NCBI GenBank assembly: GCA_018335855.1
Contig: JAGXRM010000027.1
Coordinates: 62,001 to 126,000 of the forward strand
DNA length: 64,000 bases
Source of the DNA: Clostridiales bacterium
GTDB lineage: Bacteria; Bacillota; Dethiobacteria; Dethiobacterales; Dethiobacteraceae
Direction: 5' to 3'
Below are positions 34,620-43,958 of this stretch, piece by piece; the stretch's first letter is position 1; each line of letters begins with the position of its first letter. The notes under the pieces are model-generated. The model made no database searches. It was given only the letters and a program-made list of their open reading frames with translations, and had not been told where the DNA came from. The position numbers and the translations under genes were made by a program.

Positions 34620-35951
34620 TTACTTGGCGAAGTTTTCTTTAGCGAATTTTGTAATGCCGGAAGCTTCACGGGGACCAACTTTAATATTCCAGCCGGTTGC
34701 TTCCTCTGTGCTACCGGAAAGAACTGCAACATAACCGGGCAGAACCAGTGTTTTATGATTCACTTTGGATTCCATATCGTTTATTTGCAATGCTTTGGCG
34801 ATGGATTCTCCGGTAAGCTTGCCGGCAGCCCATGCGGTCAGAACTGAAATGCCGTCGGTGTTGACGGGAACGATATAGCTGGGCACCTTACTTCCTTCCA
34901 CTTCACCTTCAACGATATAGTAGGTAAGGGAGAAGTTAGTGGTAATATAAACGGGCGAATCAGGAGTTACGTCGCCTATGGCAACGGCTTTCGGTTCTAC
35001 CTGAATTGGTTTTTGTGGATCTGTAAAGAGGTTCTGGCGCCAGGATTCAAGCGGCAGCAGGTTCTCTTTCTTGTCGGCTTTTAATACAACGATACCGGCA
35101 TACTTGGAAAGGTAAACGCCAGCCTGAACAATTTCCTCCATAGCATCTTCTTTTGTGGTGAAGGCCATGGTGGGATAACCAAAGGGACGGAAACGCTTCC
35201 TTATTGCTGAACGGCGGATTTGAGTCAAGTCGGCCAGCACCTGGGATGTTTCCCGGTTACCGCTGTCCAGAACCAGATCTTTGTAGCCTAGTTTGGTGAT
35301 TTTCTCTACCAGTTCAGACAAGTCAGCCAGGCCGTTTCCTTTAACGGCAAGGGGACAGCTGTATTTTTGTGCAAGAGCAGTCATTGCCTCGTAGTTGTCG
35401 TTTGTAGCGGCATAAAGCAACGGCTTGCTGTCCGCAACGGCGGAGGCGGCTGCTTCCAGGGCGGCCACATCTTCACTGATTAAAATAAACGGCTTTTTTG
35501 TACCTGCTACGACTGCCTCGGCGGCAGCTTTGAACTTTGCTGCATCCCCGGAGGCGTTAGTCAGTGCAACCATATCTGTGACATAATGAAGGCCAACGCG
35601 GTCAAACTCCAGTTCATTGAAGTTTGCTACTTTGGCTGCCACATCTTCGGTGTCTTTAATTGCCACTGCAATAGCTGTGGGATGGTAAAAACGCTTGTCA
35701 TGCCGGAACAATTCAGTCTCATCACCCAGTTCGACCACAGTGTCGCCTGTCCCCACTTTGACCAGCTTAATTGGAGGAGCGGCAGCGGCACCCAGTGTTT
35801 CCTTTGCTTCTTCCGTAACGTGTGGACACTTGTCCAGGGATGCTTTACCTGCGGCCATCGCCATAGCAAACGCCAGGCAGGTTGGGAAACCGCAGTCCCC
35901 GGTATTTGTTTTGGGTAACTGCTTAAAAATATCAAGACCTGTTAAACCCAT
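34620..35951 (-). CDS. acsC: Corrinoid iron-sulfur protein, large subunit
   Basis: AcsC binds the cobamide cofactor and a [4Fe-4S] cluster. The 443-residue protein has the N-terminal cluster motif TGDCGFPTCLAFAMAMAAGKASLDKCPH (Cys positions about 19, 24 and 41, with a fourth needed nearby). A central TIM barrel follows, and then the C-terminal B12-binding domain (AWAAGKLTGESIA, LVLPGYVAVLSG). It matches AcsC of Moorella in length. It follows acsB after a 119-base gap that contains an intrinsic hairpin. Confidence 0.94.
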   Translation of the reverse strand: MGLTGLDIFKQLPKTNTGDCGFPTCLAFAMAMAAGKASLDKCPHVTEEAKETLGAAAAPPIKLVKVGTGDTVVELGDETELFRHDKRFYHPTAIAVAIKDTEDVAAKVANFNELEFDRVGLHYVTDMVALTNASGDAAKFKAAAEAVVAGTKKPFILISEDVAALEAAASAVADSKPLLYAATNDNYEAMTALAQKYSCPLAVKGNGLADLSELVEKITKLGYKDLVLDSGNRETSQVLADLTQIRRSAIRKRFRPFGYPTMAFTTKEDAMEEIVQAGVYLSKYAGIVVLKADKKENLLPLESWRQNLFTDPQKPIQVEPKAVAIGDVTPDSPVYITTNFSLTYYIVEGEVEGSKVPSYIVPVNTDGISVLTAWAAGKLTGESIAKALQINDMESKVNHKTLVLPGYVAVLSGSTEEATGWNIKVGPREASGITKFAKENFAK

Positions 35952-36027
35952 GATTTCGACTCCTTTCCCTTAAAAAATGTGGTTGTTATTTCTCGGTGTC
36001 TGTATGTTTACTCATGGTGAATTAAAG

Positions 36028-36060
36028 AAAGGCGGGCAGGCAAGAAACCGGCCCGCCTTT
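36028..36060 (-). terminator. Attenuator-like hairpin between acsB and acsC
   Basis: A perfect 10-bp stem (AAAGGCGGGC / GCCCGCCTTT) with a 13-base loop and a weak U tract. It could trim readthrough from the cooC/acsA/acsB part into the acsC part of the operon. No new promoter is obvious in the gap. Confidence 0.6.
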
Positions 36061-36070
36061 AAATACTGAA

Positions 36071-38254
36071 TTACATCAATGGGTCCATGGTCAGTGCCGG
36101 GTGGCTTTTTTCCTCTAGGAAAGGCATAATCTCATCGGAAGTAGTGCCGACAGTTTCATCAGCAATCTTGTCAACGAAATCTGCGCCGAGACCGGCTTCT
36201 TCTGCACGCTCGCGGAAGGCTTCTCCCAGATAATCTTTCAGTTCTTTGGGCATCCAGACGATACGGCCAAGACCGCCATCCGCTACCAGGAACTTCTTAG
36301 ACAACAAGTAGGAGCGACCGATTCCCATAAATCCGGGAGCCTGCACACCGCCGCCCACAGAGCCGGCCAGTGACGAGAAGGTCATGCCGCTTGGTGTGTC
36401 ACCGGAATGCTCACGGGTGGTGATCATTAAGCCGTTTGCTTCGGGGACAATGGCGAGAATCGCTTCAAAACAGCCGCAGGATGTCATCGGCTTATCCATC
36501 AGCGTATAAAGGTTTACTTCTTCTACGCTGCGGTTGGTTGTGGTGTAGACATACTCGTTAACCGATTGCCACATACCTTTTTCAGCGTCAATGACCCCTT
36601 CTTTCTTAATGGGGCGGTTGGGTCCGTTGGGATCAATTTCAAAGGACGCTTTGGCATCAAGCCAGCTTACTGCGCCGCAGAGGCCTACGCGCTCCGGAGA
36701 GACAACGCAAACATGGTTTGGTGCGAAGGACTGGCAAAGGATACAGGAGTAAAGCTCTTCCACTGCTTCGTCGGTGAGGCCTTTTAAGCGGGCATCACGG
36801 AACGCGTAACGCTCACGGGCTACTTTAAGACCTTCTTCTACTTTGGCCTGTTCAGTAATCAGCGTTACTTCAACCCGGTCAACGATGGCAGGGAATTCAT
36901 CTTTAAACTTAGCAATCAGGATTTCTCCGTAGTGCTTGATTTTAAAGCCTTTGGCCACAGCTTCCTTGGATACACGCAACCAGCAGATATCCCGCTGGGC
37001 AACGTGCCACAAGCCTTCGCCATAGTTAATAAAGTAGTGAATGCGGCGCTCAAGTACTCCCTCGAAGTCCTCCTGCATCTTACGGCCATAAATCTTAACC
37101 ATAATACCCAGGGGCAACTTGTCGCCTTCCTTGATGTCGTCAATCTCCGGCCCGATTACAGTAATCTTGCCGTCTTCAATCTCATCTTCGTTGACCATCT
37201 GCACCAATTCAAATGCTGTGGTACGACCGCCACCTATTTCCAGGTACATATCACCTTTGCGGATGGTTTCTCCTTCGAAAGCAGGGCCAATGGTGATGGG
37301 AACAGGGATATCAAGAATCTTCAGCTTAATGCCCCGCAACTCCATGCAGTACTTAACAATGGTGTTATAGTCAGTATGGGACACATACCAGTCGGCGATT
37401 TCTTCTTCCAACTCGGTGTCGCAGATAACAGGGAAACCGATGAAAATCGCGGCGAAGTGGGCCGCTACCTGAACATCGTCAATCTCACCAAGATGAAGTA
37501 CAAAAGCCCGGACACGGCGATGCTGGTAATCACGGTGCTCTTCACGCAAGCCAGGTTGAATTCCACCAAAAGCCATACCGGCACGAAGCGCGTAGTTAAC
37601 GGCGTGGATAACCTGGGTAAAGTTACCCAGCGGGAAAGCAATATAATCCACACCCAGTTTCATGTTTTGTTCAAGTAACTGCTCGATCACTTCGTTGACC
37701 AGGAAGATCATCATCCCCTTGGCCTGCAGTTCCTGAACAATCTTAGCGGCAGCTTCGCTGGTTTTCGCTTTACCAACGATAACAGCCTGGCCGGGGATTG
37801 TCCAGTCTACGAGCTGAATACCGAACTTACGAAGAATGGGGTCTGTCAGATAACCGGTCCAGGGCTGAACATGAGGCTGAGCGCCGTTGATGTAGCGCAG
37901 TACCTCAATAATTTCTGCCGCATAGGCGGTGGACTCTCCGTACAGACGGGCGTTCTCAAAGGTTAACTCTTCTTTAATCTGGCCACGCATCCTGTTGAGG
38001 ATGGGGGGTAACTCACCCAGCTTGGTCACTTTTTCTCCGGACAGACAGCTGATTACCGGCAGGTAATAAGCGGTATCAGGATAGCTTACAGGCTGGTCGG
38101 GACCGTACTTGCGGATGGCCTGAGATAACAGGATCTCCGCATAGCTTGTGGCAGTAATCGCACCGTTATAGGCACGTTGGAACAGCTTATTTGGAGCTTT
38201 GGCATCATCGGGGATCGCCCCGGCATAGATTTCATCAAAGGCTGTCTTGGACAT
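36071..38254 (-). CDS. acsB: CO-methylating acetyl-CoA synthase
   Basis: AcsB joins the methyl group, CO and CoA to acetyl-CoA at its nickel-iron A-cluster. The 727-residue protein has the cluster-binding region CILCQSFAPNHVC...RVGLCGA (about residues 500-525) and the second Cys-Gly-Cys motif MTSCGCFEAI (about 590). Both are standard for AcsB. The N-terminal part (about 1-310) forms the CODH-binding and tunnel domain. The length is that of bacterial AcsB. It lies 32 bases downstream of acsA and shares its operon. Confidence 0.96.
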   Translation of the reverse strand: MSKTAFDEIYAGAIPDDAKAPNKLFQRAYNGAITATSYAEILLSQAIRKYGPDQPVSYPDTAYYLPVISCLSGEKVTKLGELPPILNRMRGQIKEELTFENARLYGESTAYAAEIIEVLRYINGAQPHVQPWTGYLTDPILRKFGIQLVDWTIPGQAVIVGKAKTSEAAAKIVQELQAKGMMIFLVNEVIEQLLEQNMKLGVDYIAFPLGNFTQVIHAVNYALRAGMAFGGIQPGLREEHRDYQHRRVRAFVLHLGEIDDVQVAAHFAAIFIGFPVICDTELEEEIADWYVSHTDYNTIVKYCMELRGIKLKILDIPVPITIGPAFEGETIRKGDMYLEIGGGRTTAFELVQMVNEDEIEDGKITVIGPEIDDIKEGDKLPLGIMVKIYGRKMQEDFEGVLERRIHYFINYGEGLWHVAQRDICWLRVSKEAVAKGFKIKHYGEILIAKFKDEFPAIVDRVEVTLITEQAKVEEGLKVARERYAFRDARLKGLTDEAVEELYSCILCQSFAPNHVCVVSPERVGLCGAVSWLDAKASFEIDPNGPNRPIKKEGVIDAEKGMWQSVNEYVYTTTNRSVEEVNLYTLMDKPMTSCGCFEAILAIVPEANGLMITTREHSGDTPSGMTFSSLAGSVGGGVQAPGFMGIGRSYLLSKKFLVADGGLGRIVWMPKELKDYLGEAFRERAEEAGLGADFVDKIADETVGTTSDEIMPFLEEKSHPALTMDPLM

Positions 38255-38286
38255 GCTCTTTCCTCCCTTTCACGTAAAATTACTGT

Positions 38287-40254
38287 TTACCAGGCAGCGG
38301 AAGCGGTAGTTTCAAATCTCTCAGCGGTTTGTGCGTGAACTTTCAGCTTCCAGCTACGGTAATCTAAAGCTTCAAGAAGTTTATCGGCACCTTTTTTCCC
38401 GTCAGTTTCCCAAATAAAGTAACCGCCGTAAACATCATGGGCAACTTGCAATGCGATACCATTAACTAATTCACTGCCGGTCACAGGGGGAACAACACCA
38501 ACGTGAACAGGCAGACCCATGGCCACATTCCACAGGCCGATGGAAATAGCTTTTTCACTCATTGCCTCGGGAGCGCTGGCTGCGAACGGAATCTTAGGAA
38601 TGTCCACACCCAGGTCGTTGGCAATGGCGGTCGCTAAGTTAGTAGCACGTGTATTGTCTACACAGGAACCCATGTGGAAAATCAATGGTAACTTGCCTTG
38701 CAGCTTGTCAGCGTTAGCATCATTTAAGCGGTTAATAAACGCCTTGAGGCCATCGCCGGCATAAAGATCTACAGCTTCAGGAGAAAGCATGCCAAGTTTC
38801 GCGTACGAACCGGCGGCGCAACCTGTAGCTAACAGCAGAACATTATTTTTTGCCAACTCTTTGGCCATGGTGATATGGTTTTCATCATGGATGCCTTTTA
38901 AGTTGTTACAGCCGGCAAAGAGAACGACACCGCGCAGCTCACCTGAGGCTAAAGCCTCGGTAACTACTTTAATGGGGGCGTCGGCATTAATGGCACCAAA
39001 CAGGCTGTACATAGCTTCCAGGCTGAACCCGGCTACTACTTTGTTCTTAATAGCCGGAATGATACATTCAGCATCGCCGCGCTCTTTATAGGCATCGATG
39101 GCGATACGGATAACTTCTTTAGCTTGGTCGAGAGCCTTTTCCTCATTGTAATCCACATAATGCGAACCGGGGATCTTCGCGTTCTTTGATGTGGTAACAA
39201 TACGGGTGTGATAGCACTCAGCGACTGCCTGAAGACCGGGCATGATGCACTGGACGTCAACAACCATGGCGTCAATGGCGCCAGTCATAATCGGCAGTTC
39301 CTGTGACGCAAAGTTGGTTACGGGCGGTACGCCCTGGCGCATTAACACTTCGTTACCAGTACAGCAGATACCCATCAACTGGATGCCTGCGGAACCGGCA
39401 GCTTTCGCTTCGCCTTCCAGCTCACGGGCGGCCTGTACAATCATTTCGGACAGAAGCGGGTTGTGGCCGTGTACGGCGATATTAACTTTAGCCGGGTCGA
39501 TTACACCCATGTTCGCTTCGGTATAAACCGGAACAGGGATGCCAAACAAAACGTCGGATAAATCGGTGCCAATATGCATACCGACATAGTCAGCCAAGCC
39601 GGCTTCCAGCGATTTAAATATCAGGTTAACAGGGTCTGCGTCCATCCCCATATGGGTTTGGGCCATGGCACTGGCAATGGTTTCAAATACACTGGTGGGC
39701 ATAATGTCACAATCGTTAAACTTTGCAAAACGACCGGGAGTGACAGTTTTTTCGACCCACTTCACTTTGCCGCCTGTCATACGCATATAATCATCCATAC
39801 CGAGTTGTACCACATCGGCGAGAATTTCTAAATCGGTACGACCTTCTGCGGGAATTTCAAAACGCTCCGCAAGAGCTTTTAATTTTTCAGGGCTTTCAAT
39901 TTTGTAGTCAGGAGCGTGCCCATCCAATAATGCTTTTAGTGTTAGCAGGATGTGCTTGGAGTGGTCAGAGTGGGCCGAAGCTCCACCCACCGCGGAACGA
40001 ACCAAGTTCCGAGCTACGATGGTATAAGCGGTTGCCCCACAAATACCTTTAGGCGCTTTCGCGGTAATCCGGCAGGGACCTTGAATACAAATACGGCAGC
40101 AAACTCCGGTATCTCCGAATTTACACTGCGGCTGTTGGGCCACGTAACGGTCATAAGCTGTATCCATAGGAAGTTCTCTGGAAAGAACTTCTAATACAGC
40201 CGGGTCGATAGCACGGTTGCGATCGACAGCTTTCTTTTTTACAACATCAGACAT
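38287..40254 (-). CDS. acsA: Anaerobic carbon monoxide dehydrogenase, catalytic subunit
   Basis: This Ni-Fe-S enzyme reduces CO2 to CO for AcsB. The 655-residue protein has the B/D-cluster cysteines near the start (CKFGDTGVCCRICIQGPCRI). The C-cluster ligands appear as the His in HGHNPLLSE and the Cys in GICCTGNEVL, VQCIMPG, FAGCNN, TGCAAG and MGSCVDNTRA. It is the bifunctional-type (acsA/cooS) subunit by context, next to acsB, and acsB-linked sequences are not separable from monofunctional CooS by eye. It follows cooC, which supplies the nickel-insertion ATPase. Confidence 0.96.
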   Translation of the reverse strand: MSDVVKKKAVDRNRAIDPAVLEVLSRELPMDTAYDRYVAQQPQCKFGDTGVCCRICIQGPCRITAKAPKGICGATAYTIVARNLVRSAVGGASAHSDHSKHILLTLKALLDGHAPDYKIESPEKLKALAERFEIPAEGRTDLEILADVVQLGMDDYMRMTGGKVKWVEKTVTPGRFAKFNDCDIMPTSVFETIASAMAQTHMGMDADPVNLIFKSLEAGLADYVGMHIGTDLSDVLFGIPVPVYTEANMGVIDPAKVNIAVHGHNPLLSEMIVQAARELEGEAKAAGSAGIQLMGICCTGNEVLMRQGVPPVTNFASQELPIMTGAIDAMVVDVQCIMPGLQAVAECYHTRIVTTSKNAKIPGSHYVDYNEEKALDQAKEVIRIAIDAYKERGDAECIIPAIKNKVVAGFSLEAMYSLFGAINADAPIKVVTEALASGELRGVVLFAGCNNLKGIHDENHITMAKELAKNNVLLLATGCAAGSYAKLGMLSPEAVDLYAGDGLKAFINRLNDANADKLQGKLPLIFHMGSCVDNTRATNLATAIANDLGVDIPKIPFAASAPEAMSEKAISIGLWNVAMGLPVHVGVVPPVTGSELVNGIALQVAHDVYGGYFIWETDGKKGADKLLEALDYRSWKLKVHAQTAERFETTASAAW

Positions 40255-40335
40255 GCTTCACTAACCTCCCTTTAGAATAAATCAAGAGAAAACAGTGCGC
40301 GATAAGGCGACAGACTTAAGCCACGCGCAGACGTA

Positions 40336-41109
40336 CTACGGCTTGCAGGTCACCTCCCTTAAAATCTTTTCTAATATTTCCTCGATTCCAGGCATAACTC
40401 CAGAGCCGGCAAGTAGTCCGCTCTCTTCTTCCATAGCGTTCTCCAGCACAGCTTCATCAAAAGACACGATTCCCAGCAGTTCCTCATTAGTAAACTGGGA
40501 GACCACAAAATCTTTTTCCTTATCGGTACGGACTTTGTTGGCCAGAATTTTAACGCGGCAGATACCCAGTTCTGTTGCCAGCTTTTGTACAATTTTTGCC
40601 GTCTGCACGGAAACACGGGTCGGCTCTGTAACAATAATAATCATGTCCACGCCGCGGGATGTGCCCCGGGTTAAATGCTCAATCCCGGCGCTCATATCCA
40701 TAATTACCACATCTTCTTTATCAAGCAGAAGACTGTTTAAAACAGCATAGAGAAATGAATTCTCTTTACAGTAGCAAGCAGTACCGCCCTGCTTGACGGC
40801 TCCCATGCGCATAAACTTGATATTTCCCTGCTTAACTGTAAAATCATCCACGATATCATCAACTTTAGGATTCAGCGAAAAAAAAGCACCGCTGCCGCCT
40901 GAACGCTTTTCAACAATCTCTTTCATTTCGATAACTGGTCGCAGCGCAGCCAGTTCTTCAGCGGGAAGTCCCAGCGTTGATCCAAGACTTACGTCCGGAT
41001 CGGCGTCTACGGCATATACATTAAAACCACGCTTAATAAAGGCGGTAATCAAGCTCGCTGAAAATGTGGTCTTACCCACACCGCCTTTACCCGAAATCGC
41101 AATTTTCAC
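40336..41109 (-). CDS. cooC: CO dehydrogenase nickel-insertion ATPase (CooC/AcsF type)
   Basis: A 257-residue MinD-like ATPase that helps insert nickel into CODH/ACS. I start it at the GTG at 41109 (VKIAISGKGGVGKTT, as translated), which has GGAGG eight bases upstream; a longer frame reaches 41160 only by including the leader hairpin. The deviant Walker A GKGGVGKTT, DADPDVSLGSTLGLP and IMDMSAGIEHLTRG (switch II) are present, as is the TEPTRVSVQTA motif. Cysteines in GGTACYCKENSFL are typical of metal-binding CooC proteins. It is the first gene of the acs operon, with a leader of about 250 bases upstream. Confidence 0.92.
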   Translation of the reverse strand: MKIAISGKGGVGKTTFSASLITAFIKRGFNVYAVDADPDVSLGSTLGLPAEELAALRPVIEMKEIVEKRSGGSGAFFSLNPKVDDIVDDFTVKQGNIKFMRMGAVKQGGTACYCKENSFLYAVLNSLLLDKEDVVIMDMSAGIEHLTRGTSRGVDMIIIVTEPTRVSVQTAKIVQKLATELGICRVKILANKVRTDKEKDFVVSQFTNEELLGIVSFDEAVLENAMEEESGLLAGSGVMPGIEEILEKILREVTCKP

Positions 41110-41129
41110 ACAAATTCCCTCCCCGAACA

Positions 41130-41160
41130 ATGTGTCCCTCGTTTGCACGATGAGACACAT
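41130..41160 (-). promoter_or_regulatory. Leader hairpin upstream of cooC
   Basis: On the minus strand ATGTGTCTCATCG pairs with CGAGGGACACAT through 12 pairs (one G-U, one bulged A) around a TGCAAA loop. It ends ten bases before the GGGGAGGG ribosome binding site. It lacks a U run, so it is not a terminator; it could affect translation start or transcript stability. Confidence 0.5.
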
Positions 41161-41279
41161 CTATTTTTATTCGACGACCGGCTAAATAATCCTTTTTTTT
41201 TGAAAAAATAGTTTGTTTACGTCCATTTTCAGTTATTAGTGATGAGTAGAACCGGTATTCTCGCGCCTACGAAGAATAG

Positions 41280-41354
41280 CTACCGCTTTAATGTGATATT
41301 TTTCTCTTTTGCGTACTTCACAATATTTCCCGAAGGTTCTTCTTTTTTCAACAT
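41280..41354 (-). CDS. Possible 24-residue leader peptide of the acs operon
   Basis: An ATG at 41354 opens a 24-residue frame (MLKKEEPSGNIVKYAKEKNI..) that ends in TAG. It lies just downstream of the extended -10 promoter and within the cooC leader. It has only a weak possible ribosome binding site, so I give it low confidence. It is lysine-rich, and no stop-hairpin pair typical of attenuation follows directly. Confidence 0.3.
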   Translation of the reverse strand: MLKKEEPSGNIVKYAKEKNITLKR

Positions 41355-41371
41355 AAGCCGACTACTGTTCC

Positions 41372-41399
41372 ATTATAGCACACTTTCATCCCTCACTAA
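41372..41399 (-). promoter_or_regulatory. Probable promoter of the acs operon (extended -10)
   Basis: TGC-TATAAT on the minus strand is an extended -10 element (41372-41380). A weak -35 (TTAGTG) lies 16 bases further up at 41394-41399. It would give a leader of about 250 bases before cooC. The gap at 41110-41486 otherwise holds the small ORF, the leader hairpin and the clpC terminator. Confidence 0.6.
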
Positions 41400-41439
41400 T
41401 GTGTCAATATGAGGCAACAATGGCTACTATCAGCCAATA

Positions 41440-41470
41440 AAAAAACTCCCGCTGACAACAGTCAGGGGAG
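41440..41470 (-). terminator. Intrinsic terminator of the ctsR-clpC operon
   Basis: CTCCC-CTGAC / GTCAG-GGGAG stem (one unpaired C/G) with an AACA-type loop and seven U on the minus strand, 16 bases past the clpC stop codon. Confidence 0.8.
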
Positions 41471-41486
41471 CACAGAATACATGAAC

Positions 41487-43934
41487 TTATTCTGAAGGCA
41501 CAGGTTCACTTTTACGAAAAACCAGATTGTCATTTTCCATGTCTACCAGAATCGTATCCTGATGCGTAAACATGCCGCGCAGCATTTTTTCGGAGATCTC
41601 ATCCTCTATACGCTTTTGAATGACACGTCGTAGCGGCCTTGCCCCGTAATTAGGATCGTACCCATCTTTAGCCAGGAACTTTTTCGCCTCACCGGTAATT
41701 TCCATGCGAATCTCATAGTCAGCCAGACGGTGACTAAGCTCAGCTAACATCAGCTCCACAATCTCCGTCAGATGCTCTTCCGCCAACGGGTGGAAGACGA
41801 TAACCTCATCGATGCGGTTAAGGAATTCCGGACGGAATGTCCGCTTCAACTCATCCATAATCTTGTTCTTCATGTCTTCGTACGTCTTATCCCTGTCATC
41901 GAGGCGGAACCCTAGGTTGGCCTGTTTCTTCAACTGACTGGCACCGACGTTTGACGTCATAATAATGACGGTATTACGGAAATCGACGGTACGCCCTTTG
42001 CCATCGGTAAGGCGGCCGTCTTCCAGCACCTGAAGCAGAACGTTAAACACTTCGGGATGGGCCTTCTCCACCTCATCAAAGAGGATGACTGAGTACGGCT
42101 TACGGCGGACTTTCTCGGTCAACTGACCGCCTTCGTCATAGCCCACATATCCTGGAGGAGCTCCGACTAAGCGGGATGTGGTGTGCTTATCCATGTACTC
42201 AGACATATCCAAACGAATCAAGGCATCTTCGTCACCAAACAGACTCTCCGCCAAAGCTCTTGCCAATTCAGTCTTACCTACGCCGGTTGGGCCGAGGAAA
42301 ATAAAGGAGCCGATGGGACGCTTGGGATCTTTGAGACCTGCTCTGGCACGGCGTACTGCCCGGGAGACGGCTTTTACCGCTTCATCCTGGCCGATGACAC
42401 GCTCGTGTAGAATGGTTTCCATATTCAGCAGCCGTTCTGTTTCTTCTTCCGCCAGCTTCTTTACAGGAATGCCGGTCCAGGCGGCTACAATCTGCGCGAT
42501 ATCATCTGCATAGACGGCAGATGTATCAGTCACTTTACGTTGCTCCCATTCCTTTTTCAGATTTTGCAGCTCCTGCTTTAACTGTTGTTCCTTATCACGG
42601 AACTTAGCCGCCAGTTCAAATTCCTGGCCACGGACAGCCGACTCTTTCTCATTGCGCAGCGTTTCAAGCCGCTCTTCCAAAGCTTTCATATCAGGCGGAG
42701 CGGTATATGCTTTCATTCTAACCCGGGAAGCTGCCTCGTCTATCAAATCAATAGCCTTATCCGGAAGAAAACGGTCGGGAATATAGCGGTCCGCTAACGT
42801 AACGGCTGCCTGCAGAGCTTCATCCGTAATCTTCACACGGTGGTGAGCTTCATACCGGTCGCGCAAGCCTTTTAAAATCTCAAGAGATTCTTCCAAGGTC
42901 GGCTCTCCTACGGTAATGGGTTGAAACCGTCGTTCCAATGCCGGATCACGCTCAATGTGTTTCCTATATTCATCCAGTGTTGTCGCGCCAATCGCTTGCA
43001 TTTCTCCCCGGGCGAGAGCAGGCTTTAAAATATTAGAAGCGTCGATGGCGCCTTCGGCGGCCCCGGCACCGATGAGTGTATGCAACTCATCAATAAAGAC
43101 AACTACATTGCCGGCGGTACGCAGTTCTTCCATCAGCTTGCGAAGGCGTTCCTCAAATTCGCCGCGGTACTTCGTGCCGGCAACCACAGCTGCCAGTTCC
43201 AGCGTAGCCACTCTTTTATCTTTGAGCGTTTCCGGAACATTACCTACAATAATGCGCTGAGCAAGCCCCTCGGCGATTGCTGTTTTACCAACACCCGGTT
43301 CTCCGATTAAACAAGGGTTGTTCTTTGTCCGTCGTGAAAGCACCTGAATAACCCGTTCTATTTCCAGGTCTCGACCTATCACCGGATCCAACTTTCCTTC
43401 CCTGGCTAGCTTTGTTAAATCCCGGCCAAACTGGTCCACGGTGGGTGTGGAAGAAATGTTTTTTGTGTTTGCTTCGGGAAGAGGTTCATCGTCGCCGCTA
43501 AGAAGCGATAGCACCGATTTACGTCCCCGGGCTAAATCTACCCCCAGATTGGTCAGCACCTGTGCTGCAATTCCTTCCCCTTCACGGATAAGTCCCAGGA
43601 GAAGGTGTTCGGTACCTACATAATTATGTCCCAGGTTTTGTCCTTCCTCGATGGCTAACTCAATCACCTTCTTAGCCCGCGGGGTGTAGTTTACTCCCTG
43701 AGGAACAGACCGCTGATCCCCTTTACCAATCAGTTTTTCAATTTCAGAACGGACACTGTCAAGTTCCACCCCGAGGGAAAGCAGAACCTTGGCAGCAATG
43801 CCTTCCCCTTCCCTGACCAACCCCAACAGAATATGTTCTGTGCCTACAAACGTATGATGAAACCGTCTTGCCTCTTCCTGAGCCAAAACCAGCACTTTCT
43901 GCGCCCTTTCCGTAAATCTGCCAAACATAAACAT
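41487..43934 (-). CDS. clpC: ClpC ATPase of the Clp protease/heat-shock operon
   Basis: ClpC unfolds substrates for ClpP. The 815-residue protein starts at the ATG at 43934, six bases after AAGGAGGA. It has two N-terminal Clp repeats (about residues 8-145), the first AAA+ module with [13 protein letters not shown], and a UVR motif (about 420-455). The second module has [14 protein letters not shown], and a C-terminal D2 small domain closes the protein. These are ClpC rather than ClpA or ClpB features. It is the last gene of the ctsR-mcsA-mcsB-clpC operon, repressed by CtsR. Confidence 0.97.
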   Translation of the reverse strand: MFMFGRFTERAQKVLVLAQEEARRFHHTFVGTEHILLGLVREGEGIAAKVLLSLGVELDSVRSEIEKLIGKGDQRSVPQGVNYTPRAKKVIELAIEEGQNLGHNYVGTEHLLLGLIREGEGIAAQVLTNLGVDLARGRKSVLSLLSGDDEPLPEANTKNISSTPTVDQFGRDLTKLAREGKLDPVIGRDLEIERVIQVLSRRTKNNPCLIGEPGVGKTAIAEGLAQRIIVGNVPETLKDKRVATLELAAVVAGTKYRGEFEERLRKLMEELRTAGNVVVFIDELHTLIGAGAAEGAIDASNILKPALARGEMQAIGATTLDEYRKHIERDPALERRFQPITVGEPTLEESLEILKGLRDRYEAHHRVKITDEALQAAVTLADRYIPDRFLPDKAIDLIDEAASRVRMKAYTAPPDMKALEERLETLRNEKESAVRGQEFELAAKFRDKEQQLKQELQNLKKEWEQRKVTDTSAVYADDIAQIVAAWTGIPVKKLAEEETERLLNMETILHERVIGQDEAVKAVSRAVRRARAGLKDPKRPIGSFIFLGPTGVGKTELARALAESLFGDEDALIRLDMSEYMDKHTTSRLVGAPPGYVGYDEGGQLTEKVRRKPYSVILFDEVEKAHPEVFNVLLQVLEDGRLTDGKGRTVDFRNTVIIMTSNVGASQLKKQANLGFRLDDRDKTYEDMKNKIMDELKRTFRPEFLNRIDEVIVFHPLAEEHLTEIVELMLAELSHRLADYEIRMEITGEAKKFLAKDGYDPNYGARPLRRVIQKRIEDEISEKMLRGMFTHQDTILVDMENDNLVFRKSEPVPSE

Positions 43935-43958
43935 CTGCACTCCTCCTTAAACTCTTAC

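Noticed and set aside
36932-37678. 248-codon plus-strand frame inside acsB
   Set aside because: Antisense of a highly conserved enzyme gene; no family features.
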